Assembly (NCBI GenBank): GCA_964495705.1
Contig: CAZBWS010000027.1
Coordinates: forward strand, 1-26,785
DNA from: CAZBWS01 sp964495705
GTDB lineage: Bacteria > Pseudomonadota > Gammaproteobacteria > HTCC5015
Reading direction: 5' to 3'
DNA length: 26,785 nt
In this document: in pieces, positions 14,478-22,947 of the stretch
How positions within the stretch are numbered: the first letter of the stretch is position 1
Layout: every line of letters begins with the position of its first letter
Notes under the pieces: generated by a model
What the model saw: only the letters and a program-made list of their open reading frames with translations
Database searches by the model: none
Told to the model about the DNA's origin: nothing
Translations under genes and position numbers: made by a program

Positions 14478-15675
14478 CACACAGCATCTCGTCTTCCCAC
14501 AGCCAGTAACCCTTGGCGTAATTATCGCTTAGCCACTGTAGTAAGTCGGCTTCGGTAGTAAGGTTGACCTGTTCATCGAGTGCAATACGGCGTTGTTCGC
14601 TAAAAATTTCTATCAGTGGAGAGTTGAGTTCGGCGCAATCTCCATTGATATAAACCTGATAGCCGGGGCCGTTAGCGAGTGTTGCGCGAACGAAGCACAG
14701 ACGCACGTAGGGGTTAAGCATAAGTACGCGGCCTGCATGCAACTGTTCTGATAGGCTGTCCGCATCTAATGCTTCCTGTTCTTGGATGGGGAATTCGCAG
14801 GCCTGTTGGCTAATGGCAGACCCCAGCCAGTCTGCGAAGTGTTTATTCTCCATTTGCAGTAGCGTGCTTAACTTCTGGCGCACCGTTTTTAAGCTTTCAC
14901 TACTGATTTCAGCGGGGTTACTTTGTAGTTTTTGTTTGGGGTCGCTATAGCGCTGCTCCTCGGTCATCGTTTCAGCAATGGTGTCGGAAAAATCCTGTAA
15001 CAAAAATTGCCAGCTAGGAGCGCGAAAACCAAAAGACCAGGTCATACAGTCATTTTCGGCAACTCCATAGTGCGCAATACCGGGGGGTAAGTACAGCATA
15101 TCACCGGGGTTTAATACCCAGTCTTGTGTGGGGTTGAAGTCTTCTAGTACCTTGATATCTAAGTCGGCAATGTAGCCAGATTCGCTGCGCTGCTCTTCAA
15201 TCTGCCAGCGGCGTTGGCCGTGGGTCTGCAATAAAAACACATCGTATTCATCGGTGTGTTTTCCCACCGAGCCACCTTGGGGAGCATAGCTCACCATTAA
15301 ATCATCTACACGCCAGTCGGGTACAAAGCGAAAGTAGTCGGTGAACTGTAAAAAATCGGGCAAGTGCTTTTCAATATCCGAAACCAATAAACTCCAGTTG
15401 CTCTCAGGTAGTTTGGCAAAGCGCTTTTCAGTAAAAGGACCGTGCTCAACTTTCCAATTGTTTTCAGGGTGAGAGCCTAGCAAAAGGCGTGATGCAATAT
15501 CTTTTTCCAAAGCCAAGCCAGCCAGCTCATCTGGGTTGAGCGGATTGAACTCAGGGTTTGCAAATTCAGGAAAAGCATTGCGGATTAATAAGGGCTTTTT
15601 CTGCCAGTATTGATCCAAGAAGGCTTGGGCGGTAAGACCGTTGAGATGTTGTTGAGCTTGTTTAAAATCGATCAT
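14467..15675 (-). CDS. roxA: Ribosomal protein uL16 arginine 3-hydroxylase (JmjC/cupin)
   Basis: RoxA (YcfD) is a 2-oxoglutarate- and Fe(II)-dependent oxygenase that hydroxylates an arginine of ribosomal protein L16. The product from ATG 15675 is 402 aa, somewhat longer than E. coli YcfD (373 aa). The iron facial triad is visible: H140 and D142 in GKHTDEYDVF, and H202 in PPGIAHYG. The N-terminal FLDQYWQKKPLLIRNAF and HGPFTEKRF match the family, and WSFGFRAPS follows the last His. A longer in-frame reading from ATG 15723 would begin with MYADRLEYPY and run over the TGCGGATAG copy, so it is not used. Downstream, GNAT overlaps it by 11 bases; upstream, purB ends in a terminator. Confidence 0.9.
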   Translation of the reverse strand: MIDFKQAQQHLNGLTAQAFLDQYWQKKPLLIRNAFPEFANPEFNPLNPDELAGLALEKDIASRLLLGSHPENNWKVEHGPFTEKRFAKLPESNWSLLVSDIEKHLPDFLQFTDYFRFVPDWRVDDLMVSYAPQGGSVGKHTDEYDVFLLQTHGQRRWQIEEQRSESGYIADLDIKVLEDFNPTQDWVLNPGDMLYLPPGIAHYGVAENDCMTWSFGFRAPSWQFLLQDFSDTIAETMTEEQRYSDPKQKLQSNPAEISSESLKTVRQKLSTLLQMENKHFADWLGSAISQQACEFPIQEQEALDADSLSEQLHAGRVLMLNPYVRLCFVRATLANGPGYQVYINGDCAELNSPLIEIFSEQRRIALDEQVNLTTEADLLQWLSDNYAKGYWLWEDEMLCDED

Positions 15676-15709
15676 GGAATTATTCAATAAAAAGTAGGGG
15701 TATTCTAGC

Positions 15710-15719
15710 CTATCCGCAT
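15710..15719 (-). repeat. TGCGGATAG word, intergenic copy before roxA
   Basis: Read on the minus strand as ATGCGGATAGGCTAG, which agrees with all of the extended consensus. It lies between the purB terminator and the roxA start, outside any coding region. Confidence 0.75.
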
Positions 15720-15721
15720 AC

Positions 15722-15752
15722 AAAAAAGGCGAGCTAAGTGCTCGCCTTTTTT
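15722..15752 (-). terminator. Bidirectional rho-independent terminator after purB
   Basis: Arms AAAAAAGGCGAGC and GCTCGCCTTTTTT are perfect, with a 5-base loop TAAGT. It has a G+C-rich stem and T6 on both strands, 17 bases beyond the purB stop. Confidence 0.9.
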
Positions 15753-15768
15753 GTAACTAAGATAATGT

Positions 15769-17136
15769 TTAAATTTTCTTAGCCATTTCTACCGCATTGC
15801 CAATGTAATTAGCCGGTGTCATCTGTAATAGTTCATTTTTAGCGTCTTCAGGCAAGTCTAGGGTTTTAACGAAGTCTTGCATAATCTGCTGATTGACGCG
15901 CTGGCCACGGGTAAGCTCTTTTAATTTCTCATAAGGCTTTTCAATGCCATAGCGGCGCATTACGGTTTGAATCGGCTCGGCTAATACTTCCCAGTTGTTG
16001 TCTAGATCTGCTGCTAGCGCTTCAGCATTGATTTCTAATTTGCTGATGCCTTTTAAGGCGGCGGATAGTGCTATTACTGTATGGCCAGCACCAACGCCCA
16101 AATTGCGCAGTACGGTGGAGTCGGTTAAATCACGCTGCCAGCGCGAGATGGGTAACTTGGTGGCAAGGTGGCCGTAGATAGCGTTGGCTAGGCCGAGATT
16201 ACCTTCGGCATTCTCAAAATCGATTGGGTTAACCTTATGTGGCATGGTTGATGAGCCAATTTCTCCTGCGATGGTTTTCTGTTTAAAGAAACCTAGGCAG
16301 ATATAACCCCAGATATCGCGGCAGAAGTCGATAAGGATGGTGTTATAGCGCGCTGATGCGTCAAATAGCTCAGCGATACAATCGTGGGGTTCTATTTGAA
16401 TAGTGTAGGGGTTCCACACTAGACCTAGGCTAGTCACGAAGTCTTCGGTGATCTGTGACCAGTCTAGGTCAGGATAGGCCGACAGGTGGGCGTTAAAGTT
16501 ACCCACTGCACCATTGATCTTTCCAGTAAGTTCTACGGCGGCAATTTGTGCGCGCTGGCGTTGTAGGCGATGGGCGACGTTAGCCATTTCCTTACCCATA
16601 GTGGACGGTGATGCCGGCTGACCGTGGGTGCGCGAGAGCATGGGTACAGCGGCGTGTTCCTGTGCTAGGCCCTTAATGGCCGCAATGACTTTGTCACTTT
16701 CAGGTAACAATACCTGCTCACGGGCTTCCTTAAGCATTAGGCCGTAGGATAGGTTGTTGATGTCTTCTGAAGTACAAGCGAAATGGATAAACTCGCTGAT
16801 CGCGTCGAGTTGTGTGTTGCTGGCGACCTTTTCCTTTAAAAAGTACTCAACCGCTTTCACATCGTGGTTAGTGGTCGCTTCGATGTCTTTTACGCGCTGG
16901 GCGTCGGCTTCGCTAAAATCGCTAACAATACCGTCTAGCAAGGTGTTGGCGGCGGAGTCAAAAGCAGGGACTTCAGGGATGCCTGGGTTATTGCTCAGCA
17001 TCTGTAACCAGCGAACTTCTACGGTAACGCGATATTTGATAAGGCCAAATTCACTGAAAATAGGGCGTAGCGCGTCGGCTTTGCTGGCATAACGGCCATC
17101 GACAGGGGAAATTGCGGTTAAGGTGCTTAAAGACAT
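15769..17136 (-). CDS. purB: Adenylosuccinate lyase
   Basis: PurB catalyses two steps of purine synthesis, releasing fumarate from SAICAR and from adenylosuccinate. The signature GSSTMPHKVNPIDFENAEGN is the fumarase/aspartase-superfamily loop with its catalytic Ser. ATTNHDVKAVEYFLKEK, HFACTSEDINN and SRTHGQPASPST are the other conserved blocks. From ATG 17136 the product is 455 aa, about the length of E. coli PurB (456), and begins MSLSTLTAISPVDGRY, which aligns with MELSSLTAVSPVDGRY. A TTG at 17151 would add five residues and is not needed. A copy of GCGGATAG lies near the 3' part at 16061. The chaperone gene is divergent, 192 bp away. Confidence 0.96.
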   Translation of the reverse strand: MSLSTLTAISPVDGRYASKADALRPIFSEFGLIKYRVTVEVRWLQMLSNNPGIPEVPAFDSAANTLLDGIVSDFSEADAQRVKDIEATTNHDVKAVEYFLKEKVASNTQLDAISEFIHFACTSEDINNLSYGLMLKEAREQVLLPESDKVIAAIKGLAQEHAAVPMLSRTHGQPASPSTMGKEMANVAHRLQRQRAQIAAVELTGKINGAVGNFNAHLSAYPDLDWSQITEDFVTSLGLVWNPYTIQIEPHDCIAELFDASARYNTILIDFCRDIWGYICLGFFKQKTIAGEIGSSTMPHKVNPIDFENAEGNLGLANAIYGHLATKLPISRWQRDLTDSTVLRNLGVGAGHTVIALSAALKGISKLEINAEALAADLDNNWEVLAEPIQTVMRRYGIEKPYEKLKELTRGQRVNQQIMQDFVKTLDLPEDAKNELLQMTPANYIGNAVEMAKKI

Positions 17137-17275
17137 TGTTTGCTCACTCAATGTGAAGAAATATTAAGGGGGTGAACATTATACCGTTTAGCGGGTCAAA
17201 TTTCCTGTTGTCTGATGAAAGAATTTTCACACGAATTTAACGCGGTTTTAAACACAGCCTTGATGTACATGGGGC

Positions 17276-17303
17276 TTGCTACTGGTTAGAATCGTACTAT
17301 TAA
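17276..17303 (+). promoter_or_regulatory. Possible sigma70 promoter of the chaperone-usher genes
   Basis: TTGCTA (17276-17281), a 16-base spacer, and TATTAA (17298-17303) approximate the -35 and -10 boxes upstream of the chaperone start. It is a weak match and was chosen by eye. Confidence 0.35.
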
Positions 17304-17328
17304 TAATAAAGCTGCTAATGCAGAGATA

Positions 17329-18051
17329 ATGAGAGCTTCTATGCTAAATACTAAACGATTAATTTTCCTATTGCTTCTTGGTGTATTCACATCAACCACT
17401 CAAGCAGCCATGGTATTGGATAAGGCTATTATACATTTTGGTTCCGGGGCTCCTAACCGTCAAGACGTAGAAATTCGCAACCCTGATAAGGAGCCCATGT
17501 ATATTAAGGTCGAGATACTTGAAGTACTCAATCCGGGTATGGAGAACGAGGAACGTAGAGTGGTTTCTAACCCCAAAGCAGCTAAGTTCCTAGTCACGCC
17601 TAGTAAGCTAGTTATCCCACCCGGTGGCCGAAAATCGGTGCGTATGTTAAATATTGGCAAGTTGCCCGTAGATAAAGATAAAGTTTTTCGCATTAATCTG
17701 ACCCCTGTAACCCCTGATATTGAAGCTGAGCAAATGGCTATAAAGGTTGTTGTGGGTTATCAACTACTTGTTTTGGTACAACCGAATACGCCCCGAATTG
17801 ATGTTCAGTCAACTCGAGAGGGGAAAAAATTAACTTTGCACAATGCGGGTAATACCAATGTATTGCTGCGTAGTGGTAGCAACTGTCCACCTCCGGTTGC
17901 TCCTCCGGCTAAGCCTTCTAGTGATAGTTGTGTAGAAATGCAGTCTCAGCGTTTATATGCGGGTAATACTGTCGAAATTGAGTTGACCTATGACACCCCC
18001 GTTGAGTATTTCATGGCGATTGGACTGGATAACCAAAAGGCCGTGTACTAA
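17329..18051 (+). CDS. Periplasmic pilus chaperone (alternate chaperone-usher type)
   Basis: This 240-aa protein has a signal peptide ending TTQA (residue 26 or so) and a two-lobed PapD-like chaperone fold. Its first domain runs from MVLDKAIIHFGSG through KAAKFLVTPSKLVIPPGGRKSVRM and VFRINLTPV; the second carries QLLVLVQPNTPRI and LHNAGNTNVLLRSG. Such chaperones donate a strand to fold pilin subunits and bring them to the usher. A Pro-rich loop between two cysteines (NCPPPVAPPAKPSSDSC) in the second domain could form a disulphide. An ATG at 17341, preceded by GAGAG, gives a tighter signal peptide and is a valid alternative start. It is first in the unit and precedes the usher. Confidence 0.82.
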   Translation: MRASMLNTKRLIFLLLLGVFTSTTQAAMVLDKAIIHFGSGAPNRQDVEIRNPDKEPMYIKVEILEVLNPGMENEERRVVSNPKAAKFLVTPSKLVIPPGGRKSVRMLNIGKLPVDKDKVFRINLTPVTPDIEAEQMAIKVVVGYQLLVLVQPNTPRIDVQSTREGKKLTLHNAGNTNVLLRSGSNCPPPVAPPAKPSSDSCVEMQSQRLYAGNTVEIELTYDTPVEYFMAIGLDNQKAVY

Positions 18052-18065
18052 CGCTTTTAAGCGTT
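18050..18065 (+). other. Small hairpin between chaperone and usher
   Basis: AACGCTTTTAAGCGTT forms six paired bases (AACGCT and AGCGTT) around TTTA. It overlaps the chaperone stop and lies 10 bases before the usher ATG at 18076, with no T tract. It may tune usher translation. Confidence 0.4.
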
Positions 18066-18075
18066 GACATCAGCA

Positions 18076-20706
18076 ATGAGACTATGGGCTTTTACTGCTT
18101 CTAAAGGGCTTTTTGTAAGCGGGTGTTGGGCGTTTTCTAATATGCTTGCAGCAGAGGGGGGGATTACCACTTCGGGTGTTCCTGCAGGCTTTGAAGAATT
18201 TCTAGAACCGCAAACGACTGCGGTAGATATTTTTTATGGGGAAGCTTTTCTACTCACCACATTGGCGACTTATACCCCCGAGTCCATTCAATTTGAATCC
18301 CCAGAAGAGATTTCTGCTCAATTGCATAATGTAATCGACCCAGTCTATATTCTGGCACTTTTACAGGCTCCGCTTGCGCCCAATACCGAGCTGATTTGTT
18401 ATGACGCTCAGCAAGAAGATTGTGGCGCTATAAAGCCTGATGATTTGGCGGTGATTTTTGATGACGGGCGATTTCGGGTGGACGTATTTATTCACCCTAA
18501 CTTATTAACGGTGCAAGATTCCCTGGGCAGCAAATATCTTCCACCATCGACAACGGACTTTTCTTATCTGACGAACTTCTCAGGTACTCTGTCAGGAGGG
18601 CAGGATGGCAATCAATTTAACCTGCAAGGCGTTTCTTTATTTAGTCAGCAGGAGCAGCGACTTAATGCCACTTGGAATATTGATGATGAAGATGGTCTAG
18701 CTTTGAGTCGTTTGTTTTGGCAAAAAGATGAAGAAGACTTTCAATATCAAGCCGGTTGGTTCAATGGTAATAACCGTTATCTAGATTTTATTGGCAGCAC
18801 AGAGTTGATGGGTTTTAGTTATTCAACTTCTCTTAATACGCGTACAGATTTAGATTCTGCTCGAGGCACGCCGTTACAAATATTCCTATCATCGCGCAGC
18901 CGGGTCAGTTTACTTAAAGACGGGCGTATCGTGAGCTCAGCTTTTTATGATGCGGGCAATCAGATCTTAAATACCTCGGACTTACCTGAAGGCGCATATG
19001 ATGTTGAAATACAGGTGACGGACCTTTCTGGTCGGGTCGAAACCCTCAGGCGTTTCTACGCAAAGACACCTCGTATCCCCCCCGAAGGGCAGGATTTATA
19101 CTTCATTGAAGCGGGTGGGATCACGCGCATTGGTAGAGATACTACCTTTCCAGAAAACGAGGGTGAATTTACTATACGCGGTGGCTACAGCCACAGAATA
19201 AGAGATGAATTTGGTTTAGATGTAGCCAGTGCTTTTGCTGCTTCTGAATTAGTGGCAGAAGCAGGCTTATACTATTTGCAGCCCAACTATAGTGTGCAGC
19301 CCAAAATGATGTTGAGCACGCAAGGTGATTTTGGTTTAAGCCTGATAGCATTTGGTCGTTATAAGAAATTTTCAGGCTCATATTCATTGCGCAATATATG
19401 GTCTGATAATCATCGAGATACTTCTGGTGATTTTCATTTAATTAACAGCTCGGCAAGTAGTCATAGTTTTAGTTTGAATTATCCTATCAATAAGGGGCAG
19501 TTAAGCTTTAATACATCCTTGGATAAGCGTGGAGATGAGTCTGCCCAGAACACCTATAGTTTGTCTTATGATCGGGGTTTGTATAAAAACTTAAATAGTC
19601 AATTGGACTTGACGACAGAGTATTCAAGCAATGATGACGATACACTTTTTTTTATTCGAGTGAGTTGGCGGAAAAGCCGTGACCGGGTGACGCATACGGC
19701 CTACAGCAGTGTACGTGTGGAGGATAATACGCAGCGCGATAGCAGCTATTTGAGGGCAGGTTATAACGCGAGCTGGAATGACGGAGAACGCTACCCCAAT
19801 GATATTTTAGCTAGGGTGGATGTGAATGCGGATAGATTCGAACAGCGCCTGGGAGGTGAGGTGTCTTATCTGGCCGATATTGGTAGGGCCCGGCTCGCTG
19901 TTGAACATCAAGTGGACGCATCTAATAATACGAGCTCTACATCCTATGTGAGTAACTTTTCAAGCAGTGTCGCAGGTGAGCATGACGCGTTCGGTTGGGG
20001 TGGCAAGGAGGCGTCTCAGTCAGGGGTTTTGTTAGATATTGTTGGAGATGTACAAGGGGTTTATTTTGATATCATTGTCAATGGACGCAAACATGGGCAA
20101 ACTAAATCAGGCAAAGTAGTGTTCATTCCATTGAGCCCCTATGAAACCTATGATATTCAGCTTAAAGACCGTGGCATAGAGTTCATCGCCTTTGATGATA
20201 AGCCTAAGCAAGTGACTTTATACCCAGGCAATGTGGAACTATTTGAATGGTCTGCGGATAAATTAAAAGTCGTGATAGGCCGATTGGTACGACGTATTCC
20301 AGGTTGTAATTTAGAGCAGGAAGAGAGTGATAACACAGGTTTTGCTAGCGACTTAGAGAAAGAGTGCTGGGTGCCTATGATTAACGCTAGACTAGAAGGA
20401 GCATATGGCTGGGCGACTACGGATAGCGATGGCTTTTTTCAGGCGGAAGTGAAAGAGAGAACCAATCAGATGGTAGCTAAGCGAAAAGATTACTCTTGTA
20501 CAATTAATCTGCCTAGTTATACAGGTGATGATGGTCTTGTCTATTTGGAAGAAGACTTGCGTTGTCATGGTGCTCCAGAACCTGAAGTGGAGACCCCTGG
20601 GGTGGCTTGTGGCCGCAATGCTATTAGTTCATCTATTAGCCCTGATGCTTATACGCGTGTTATACAGATTGATACAGGTTGTGATGCTAAGGGAGTTAAG
20701 AGATAA
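18076..20706 (+). CDS. TcfC/CS1-type outer-membrane usher
   Basis: The usher is the beta-barrel outer-membrane pore through which chaperone-delivered subunits are assembled into a pilus. From ATG 18076 the product is 876 aa, begins with a signal peptide, then VPAGFEEFLEPQTTAVDIFYG, the N-terminal domain of TcfC/CfaC-type ushers. The middle is rich in Tyr and Ser strands with periodic polar turns. LYPGNVELFEW, close to residue 720, is the hallmark of the CooC/TcfC C-terminal domain. The last 100 or so residues hold six cysteines (for example CNLEQEES, ECWVP, YSCTIN, RCHG), more than usual. A TTG at 18064 in the hairpin is a possible but weaker start. It lies 24 bp after the chaperone stop. Confidence 0.82.
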   Translation: MRLWAFTASKGLFVSGCWAFSNMLAAEGGITTSGVPAGFEEFLEPQTTAVDIFYGEAFLLTTLATYTPESIQFESPEEISAQLHNVIDPVYILALLQAPLAPNTELICYDAQQEDCGAIKPDDLAVIFDDGRFRVDVFIHPNLLTVQDSLGSKYLPPSTTDFSYLTNFSGTLSGGQDGNQFNLQGVSLFSQQEQRLNATWNIDDEDGLALSRLFWQKDEEDFQYQAGWFNGNNRYLDFIGSTELMGFSYSTSLNTRTDLDSARGTPLQIFLSSRSRVSLLKDGRIVSSAFYDAGNQILNTSDLPEGAYDVEIQVTDLSGRVETLRRFYAKTPRIPPEGQDLYFIEAGGITRIGRDTTFPENEGEFTIRGGYSHRIRDEFGLDVASAFAASELVAEAGLYYLQPNYSVQPKMMLSTQGDFGLSLIAFGRYKKFSGSYSLRNIWSDNHRDTSGDFHLINSSASSHSFSLNYPINKGQLSFNTSLDKRGDESAQNTYSLSYDRGLYKNLNSQLDLTTEYSSNDDDTLFFIRVSWRKSRDRVTHTAYSSVRVEDNTQRDSSYLRAGYNASWNDGERYPNDILARVDVNADRFEQRLGGEVSYLADIGRARLAVEHQVDASNNTSSTSYVSNFSSSVAGEHDAFGWGGKEASQSGVLLDIVGDVQGVYFDIIVNGRKHGQTKSGKVVFIPLSPYETYDIQLKDRGIEFIAFDDKPKQVTLYPGNVELFEWSADKLKVVIGRLVRRIPGCNLEQEESDNTGFASDLEKECWVPMINARLEGAYGWATTDSDGFFQAEVKERTNQMVAKRKDYSCTINLPSYTGDDGLVYLEEDLRCHGAPEPEVETPGVACGRNAISSSISPDAYTRVIQIDTGCDAKGVKR
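19826..19835 (+). repeat. TGCGGATAG word, usher copy 1
   Basis: AATGCGGATAGA, read as Asn-Ala-Asp-Arg. Confidence 0.7.
20253..20260 (+). repeat. TGCGGATA word, usher copy 2 (8 of 9 bases)
   Basis: TGCGGATAA in a Ser-Ala-Asp-Lys context, one base from the 9-mer. Confidence 0.45.
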
Positions 20707-20716
20707 CTATTGATAC

Positions 20717-21661
20717 TTACTCTGGCGCAATAATAAGGGTTAATGTGCCTCGGTAATTGCCAGCAGGGCTGGCAGTTAAGTCAGACTCTTGCAGGGTTAT
20801 GTTAATACTGGCATTGGATGCGCCCGAGCTACAAATGTTTACGGATGCGTTTTGTCGTTGCGTTAGGTTGTTGTTGGCCGACATCGGTGTCACCACACTG
20901 GAGTCATCCCATTCAAGGCTGTAAGGTATTTCATCGTCGTTATTGAGCAGGGTGAAAGCACCACCATCGCCATTGCCACGAGCCGTCACTTGATATGTAT
21001 CTGAGCCGTTGCGGTAGACGCAAAAAGACTCTCTTGCAGAGACTCTACCACTGCCACTGTAATTACCTAGCAGTAAGTCATCTAAACCTTGTAGCTGCAC
21101 GATGTCATCAATATTAATATTGAGACTGATGTTTCTGGTCGCTCTTTCTGTACCTGACTCTCCTCCGCGGGCGGTGATCCTTAAGAGGCTTCGATAACTG
21201 CCTGCTGCAGAGGAGACTAAATCAGCCTGATTGATGGTAAATCGAAGGCGCGCATTGAGCCCGGATGGACATTGTATGATTGCACCGGTCTTATCTTGAG
21301 CGGTATAAATGTTAATGCCGAGCTGTTCGCTGCTGTTGGTGATTAAGTCGCTGTATGTCACTGTCAGTGGAATGGCTGTACCCGCTCCCGAGCGTGGCTC
21401 TAATTGAAAGGGGATAGAAGCACTGGCATTACCTCCGCGGGTGCCCAGCTTGATTTCGTAGGGGGCTGTAGTAGTCGATTGTTGAGTATTGCCCAGTACT
21501 GAAGTGACGCAGAAGTCTACGTTGATAGTGGCATTGCCCGAGCCTGTCCAATTATTGAAGTCAATATTGTTTGTGCCCGTGCTGAGGTCGTTAATACGCA
21601 GGCCCGCATAACTGGGGCAGGAGGTGAAAATACATAATAAGATAAGAAGACGGGATAGCAT
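20717..21661 (-). CDS. Two-domain pilus tip adhesin candidate
   Basis: This 314-aa protein has a signal peptide (MLSRLLILLCIFTSCPSYA) and two pilin-like beta domains. The first spans about residues 22-185 and contains FCVTSVLG and a Cys in IIQCPSG. The second (about 186-314) carries the family motif VQLQGLDDLLLGN then FCVYRNG and ends ASPAGNYRGTLTLIIAPE. In alternate chaperone-usher pili the tip adhesin is a two-domain protein, a binding domain followed by a pilin domain, which fits. It faces the usher convergently (10-bp gap) and lies after the terminator that follows the pilin gene, so it should be made in smaller amount. The start ATG 21661 lacks a good ribosome site. Confidence 0.68.
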   Translation of the reverse strand: MLSRLLILLCIFTSCPSYAGLRINDLSTGTNNIDFNNWTGSGNATINVDFCVTSVLGNTQQSTTTAPYEIKLGTRGGNASASIPFQLEPRSGAGTAIPLTVTYSDLITNSSEQLGINIYTAQDKTGAIIQCPSGLNARLRFTINQADLVSSAAGSYRSLLRITARGGESGTERATRNISLNINIDDIVQLQGLDDLLLGNYSGSGRVSARESFCVYRNGSDTYQVTARGNGDGGAFTLLNNDDEIPYSLEWDDSSVVTPMSANNNLTQRQNASVNICSSGASNASINITLQESDLTASPAGNYRGTLTLIIAPE

Positions 21662-21675
21662 TATTTTATTTTGCC

Positions 21676-21695
21676 TGACTAATCGGGATTAGTCA
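21676..21695. promoter_or_regulatory. Palindrome in front of the adhesin gene
   Basis: TGACTAATCGGGATTAGTCA has 8-bp perfect arms and a 4-base centre. It lies 15 bases before the adhesin start and after the pilin terminator, so it could be an operator or an RNA hairpin that limits adhesin translation. Confidence 0.5.
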
Positions 21696-21703
21696 TTAAG
21701 CAC

Positions 21704-21735
21704 AAAAAAACCGGCAGATGAATGCCGGTTTTTTT
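21704..21735 (-). terminator. Strong terminator between major pilin and adhesin
   Basis: Arms A7-CCGGCA and TGCCGG-T7 are perfect with loop GATGAA. It is 18 bases past the pilin stop. Transcription that passes it yields the adhesin, which favours many pilins per tip. Confidence 0.9.
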
Positions 21736-21752
21736 ATGCTTAAAAGTACTTT

Positions 21753-22283
21753 TTATTGAGCAGCGACTGTGATGCTTACCGTGCCGTCATAAGTACCAGC
21801 AGGTACCGCTTGCACATCAGTTTCTGACATGGCGATAGTTAGATTAGACATAGTGTTTGCACAAGTTGCACTGGTTGTGTCTGCTCCGCCTACAGATACA
21901 GCGGCAGCACCTGCTACTAGAGCTGTACCATTTACATTTACAGTGTATGCAATAGTGTCTGTAGAGGCGCCGTTGTTATCGATAGTGAAGCTAGTATCTG
22001 TAGCGTCATCAGTGCGAGAACCTGTTGCAGATACATCAAAAGTGCCTGCAGTAACGTTAGTGTAAATACAGATAGGGTCTGTTACTGAAAGTGTAGAGCC
22101 TGCACCCGTGTAGTTAAACGTGAAGTCATCCATATTGGTGATTTGAATAACATTGGCAATGGTTAAGGTGATGTCAGCAGTACCTGTAGATGTTGCACCT
22201 GATGTGCCTTGGGTAGCAGCCATAGTGCCAGCGCTTACAGTTAAAAGAGATGCCGCGGCGAAAGTTTTGATTAGCTTGTTCAT
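21753..22283 (-). CDS. Major pilin candidate
   Basis: This 176-aa protein has the signal peptide MNKLIKTFAAASLLTVSAGTMA, a mature N-terminus ATQGTSGATSTG, the family motif ITNMDDFTFNYTG and CIYTN, a second Cys in SATCANT, and the closing strand AVPAGTYDGTVSITVAAQ. It is Thr-, Ala- and Ser-rich with few bulky residues, as expected for a polymerised subunit. It has the best ribosome site of the cluster (GAGGA, 8 bases before ATG 22283) and is followed by a strong terminator, so it is probably the abundant subunit. The mature N-terminus nearly repeats that of the upstream pilin at 22337, pointing to gene duplication. The order upstream pilin, this pilin, adhesin suggests a base or minor, shaft and tip arrangement. 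Confidence 0.75.
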   Translation of the reverse strand: MNKLIKTFAAASLLTVSAGTMAATQGTSGATSTGTADITLTIANVIQITNMDDFTFNYTGAGSTLSVTDPICIYTNVTAGTFDVSATGSRTDDATDTSFTIDNNGASTDTIAYTVNVNGTALVAGAAAVSVGGADTTSATCANTMSNLTIAMSETDVQAVPAGTYDGTVSITVAAQ

Positions 22284-22336
22284 GTTTGTATCCTCTTTTC
22301 TTAATTAAGATTTAATAGTTTTCTTTGTTGGAGTTA

Positions 22337-22894
22337 TTAAAGTGGAGCCACTACAACTGTGAGTGTATCCGTATAAGTAGAAGGTGTTGCTGCGTTAAAG
22401 GTTGCAGCATCAACTTCATAAATAAGTCGTGCGTTTAGATTTGTACCACCAGTACAGTCATCGCTCACGGTATCTGCATTAGCTAAGGGGGCTGCTGCAG
22501 TGCCAAGTGTGACGTTATGAGATAGCGCTGTACCGTTTTGGCTGGCTGTGTCGGTGCGAAACTCGACAAAATAGCGAATAAATTCGTTGGTGGCTGTATC
22601 TACCATTCTAAACTGGACACCGCCTACACTATTACCTTGGCTAGTGGCTGTGATGCTGTAACCACCTGTGGTTGAAAATATGCAAATATCATCAAACTGC
22701 TTAGCCGCGGGGGCTGTGTTGCTAACACCAAAATTAATATCATCTAGAGCGCTTACACGAGTACCGTCACCTTTGGTAATGCCAATTTGTGCGGTACCTG
22801 TTGATGTAGTGCCTGCGGTGCCCTGTGTCGCTGCCATTGCGAATGGGGATATAACTAAGCTGGATATAAGTAAGGTTTGTGTAATCTTCTTCAT
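22337..22894 (-). CDS. Second pilin, first gene of the subunit operon
   Basis: This 185-aa protein has a signal peptide MKKITQTLLISSLVISPFAMA and a mature start ATQGTAGTTSTGTAQ almost identical in pattern to that of the next pilin. VSALDDINFG and CIFSTTG, a second Cys in DDCTGG, and a final strand YTDTLTVVVAPL place it in the same family. It differs in the middle (GVQFRMVDTATNEFIRYFVE). It is separated by 54 bp from the downstream pilin. A sigma54-like promoter lies upstream (22948-22964). Whether it is the shaft or a minor subunit is not clear; the other pilin has the better ribosome site. Confidence 0.72.
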   Translation of the reverse strand: MKKITQTLLISSLVISPFAMAATQGTAGTTSTGTAQIGITKGDGTRVSALDDINFGVSNTAPAAKQFDDICIFSTTGGYSITATSQGNSVGGVQFRMVDTATNEFIRYFVEFRTDTASQNGTALSHNVTLGTAAAPLANADTVSDDCTGGTNLNARLIYEVDAATFNAATPSTYTDTLTVVVAPL

Positions 22895-22947
22895 GACTAT
22901 TAGCCTTTGGGTTTAGCCCGTTTTCTCTAAGTTCGTGAATAATAACA

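Noticed and set aside
15676..15723. Longer roxA starting at 15723
   Set aside because: The added residues do not align with YcfD and cover an intergenic copy of the TGCGGATAG word.
18064..18066. TTG start for the usher
   Set aside because: It lies inside a hairpin arm and adds only four residues before a good ATG at 18076.
489..20260. TGCGGATAG as a by-product of an Ala-Asp-Ser protein motif
   Set aside because: Copies occur in other frames, on the opposite strand and between genes.
20717..22894. Spore coat U (SCPU) assignment of the pilin subunits
   Set aside because: The fold and closing strand are similar, but the usher is of TcfC type and I could not see the diagnostic SCPU pattern.
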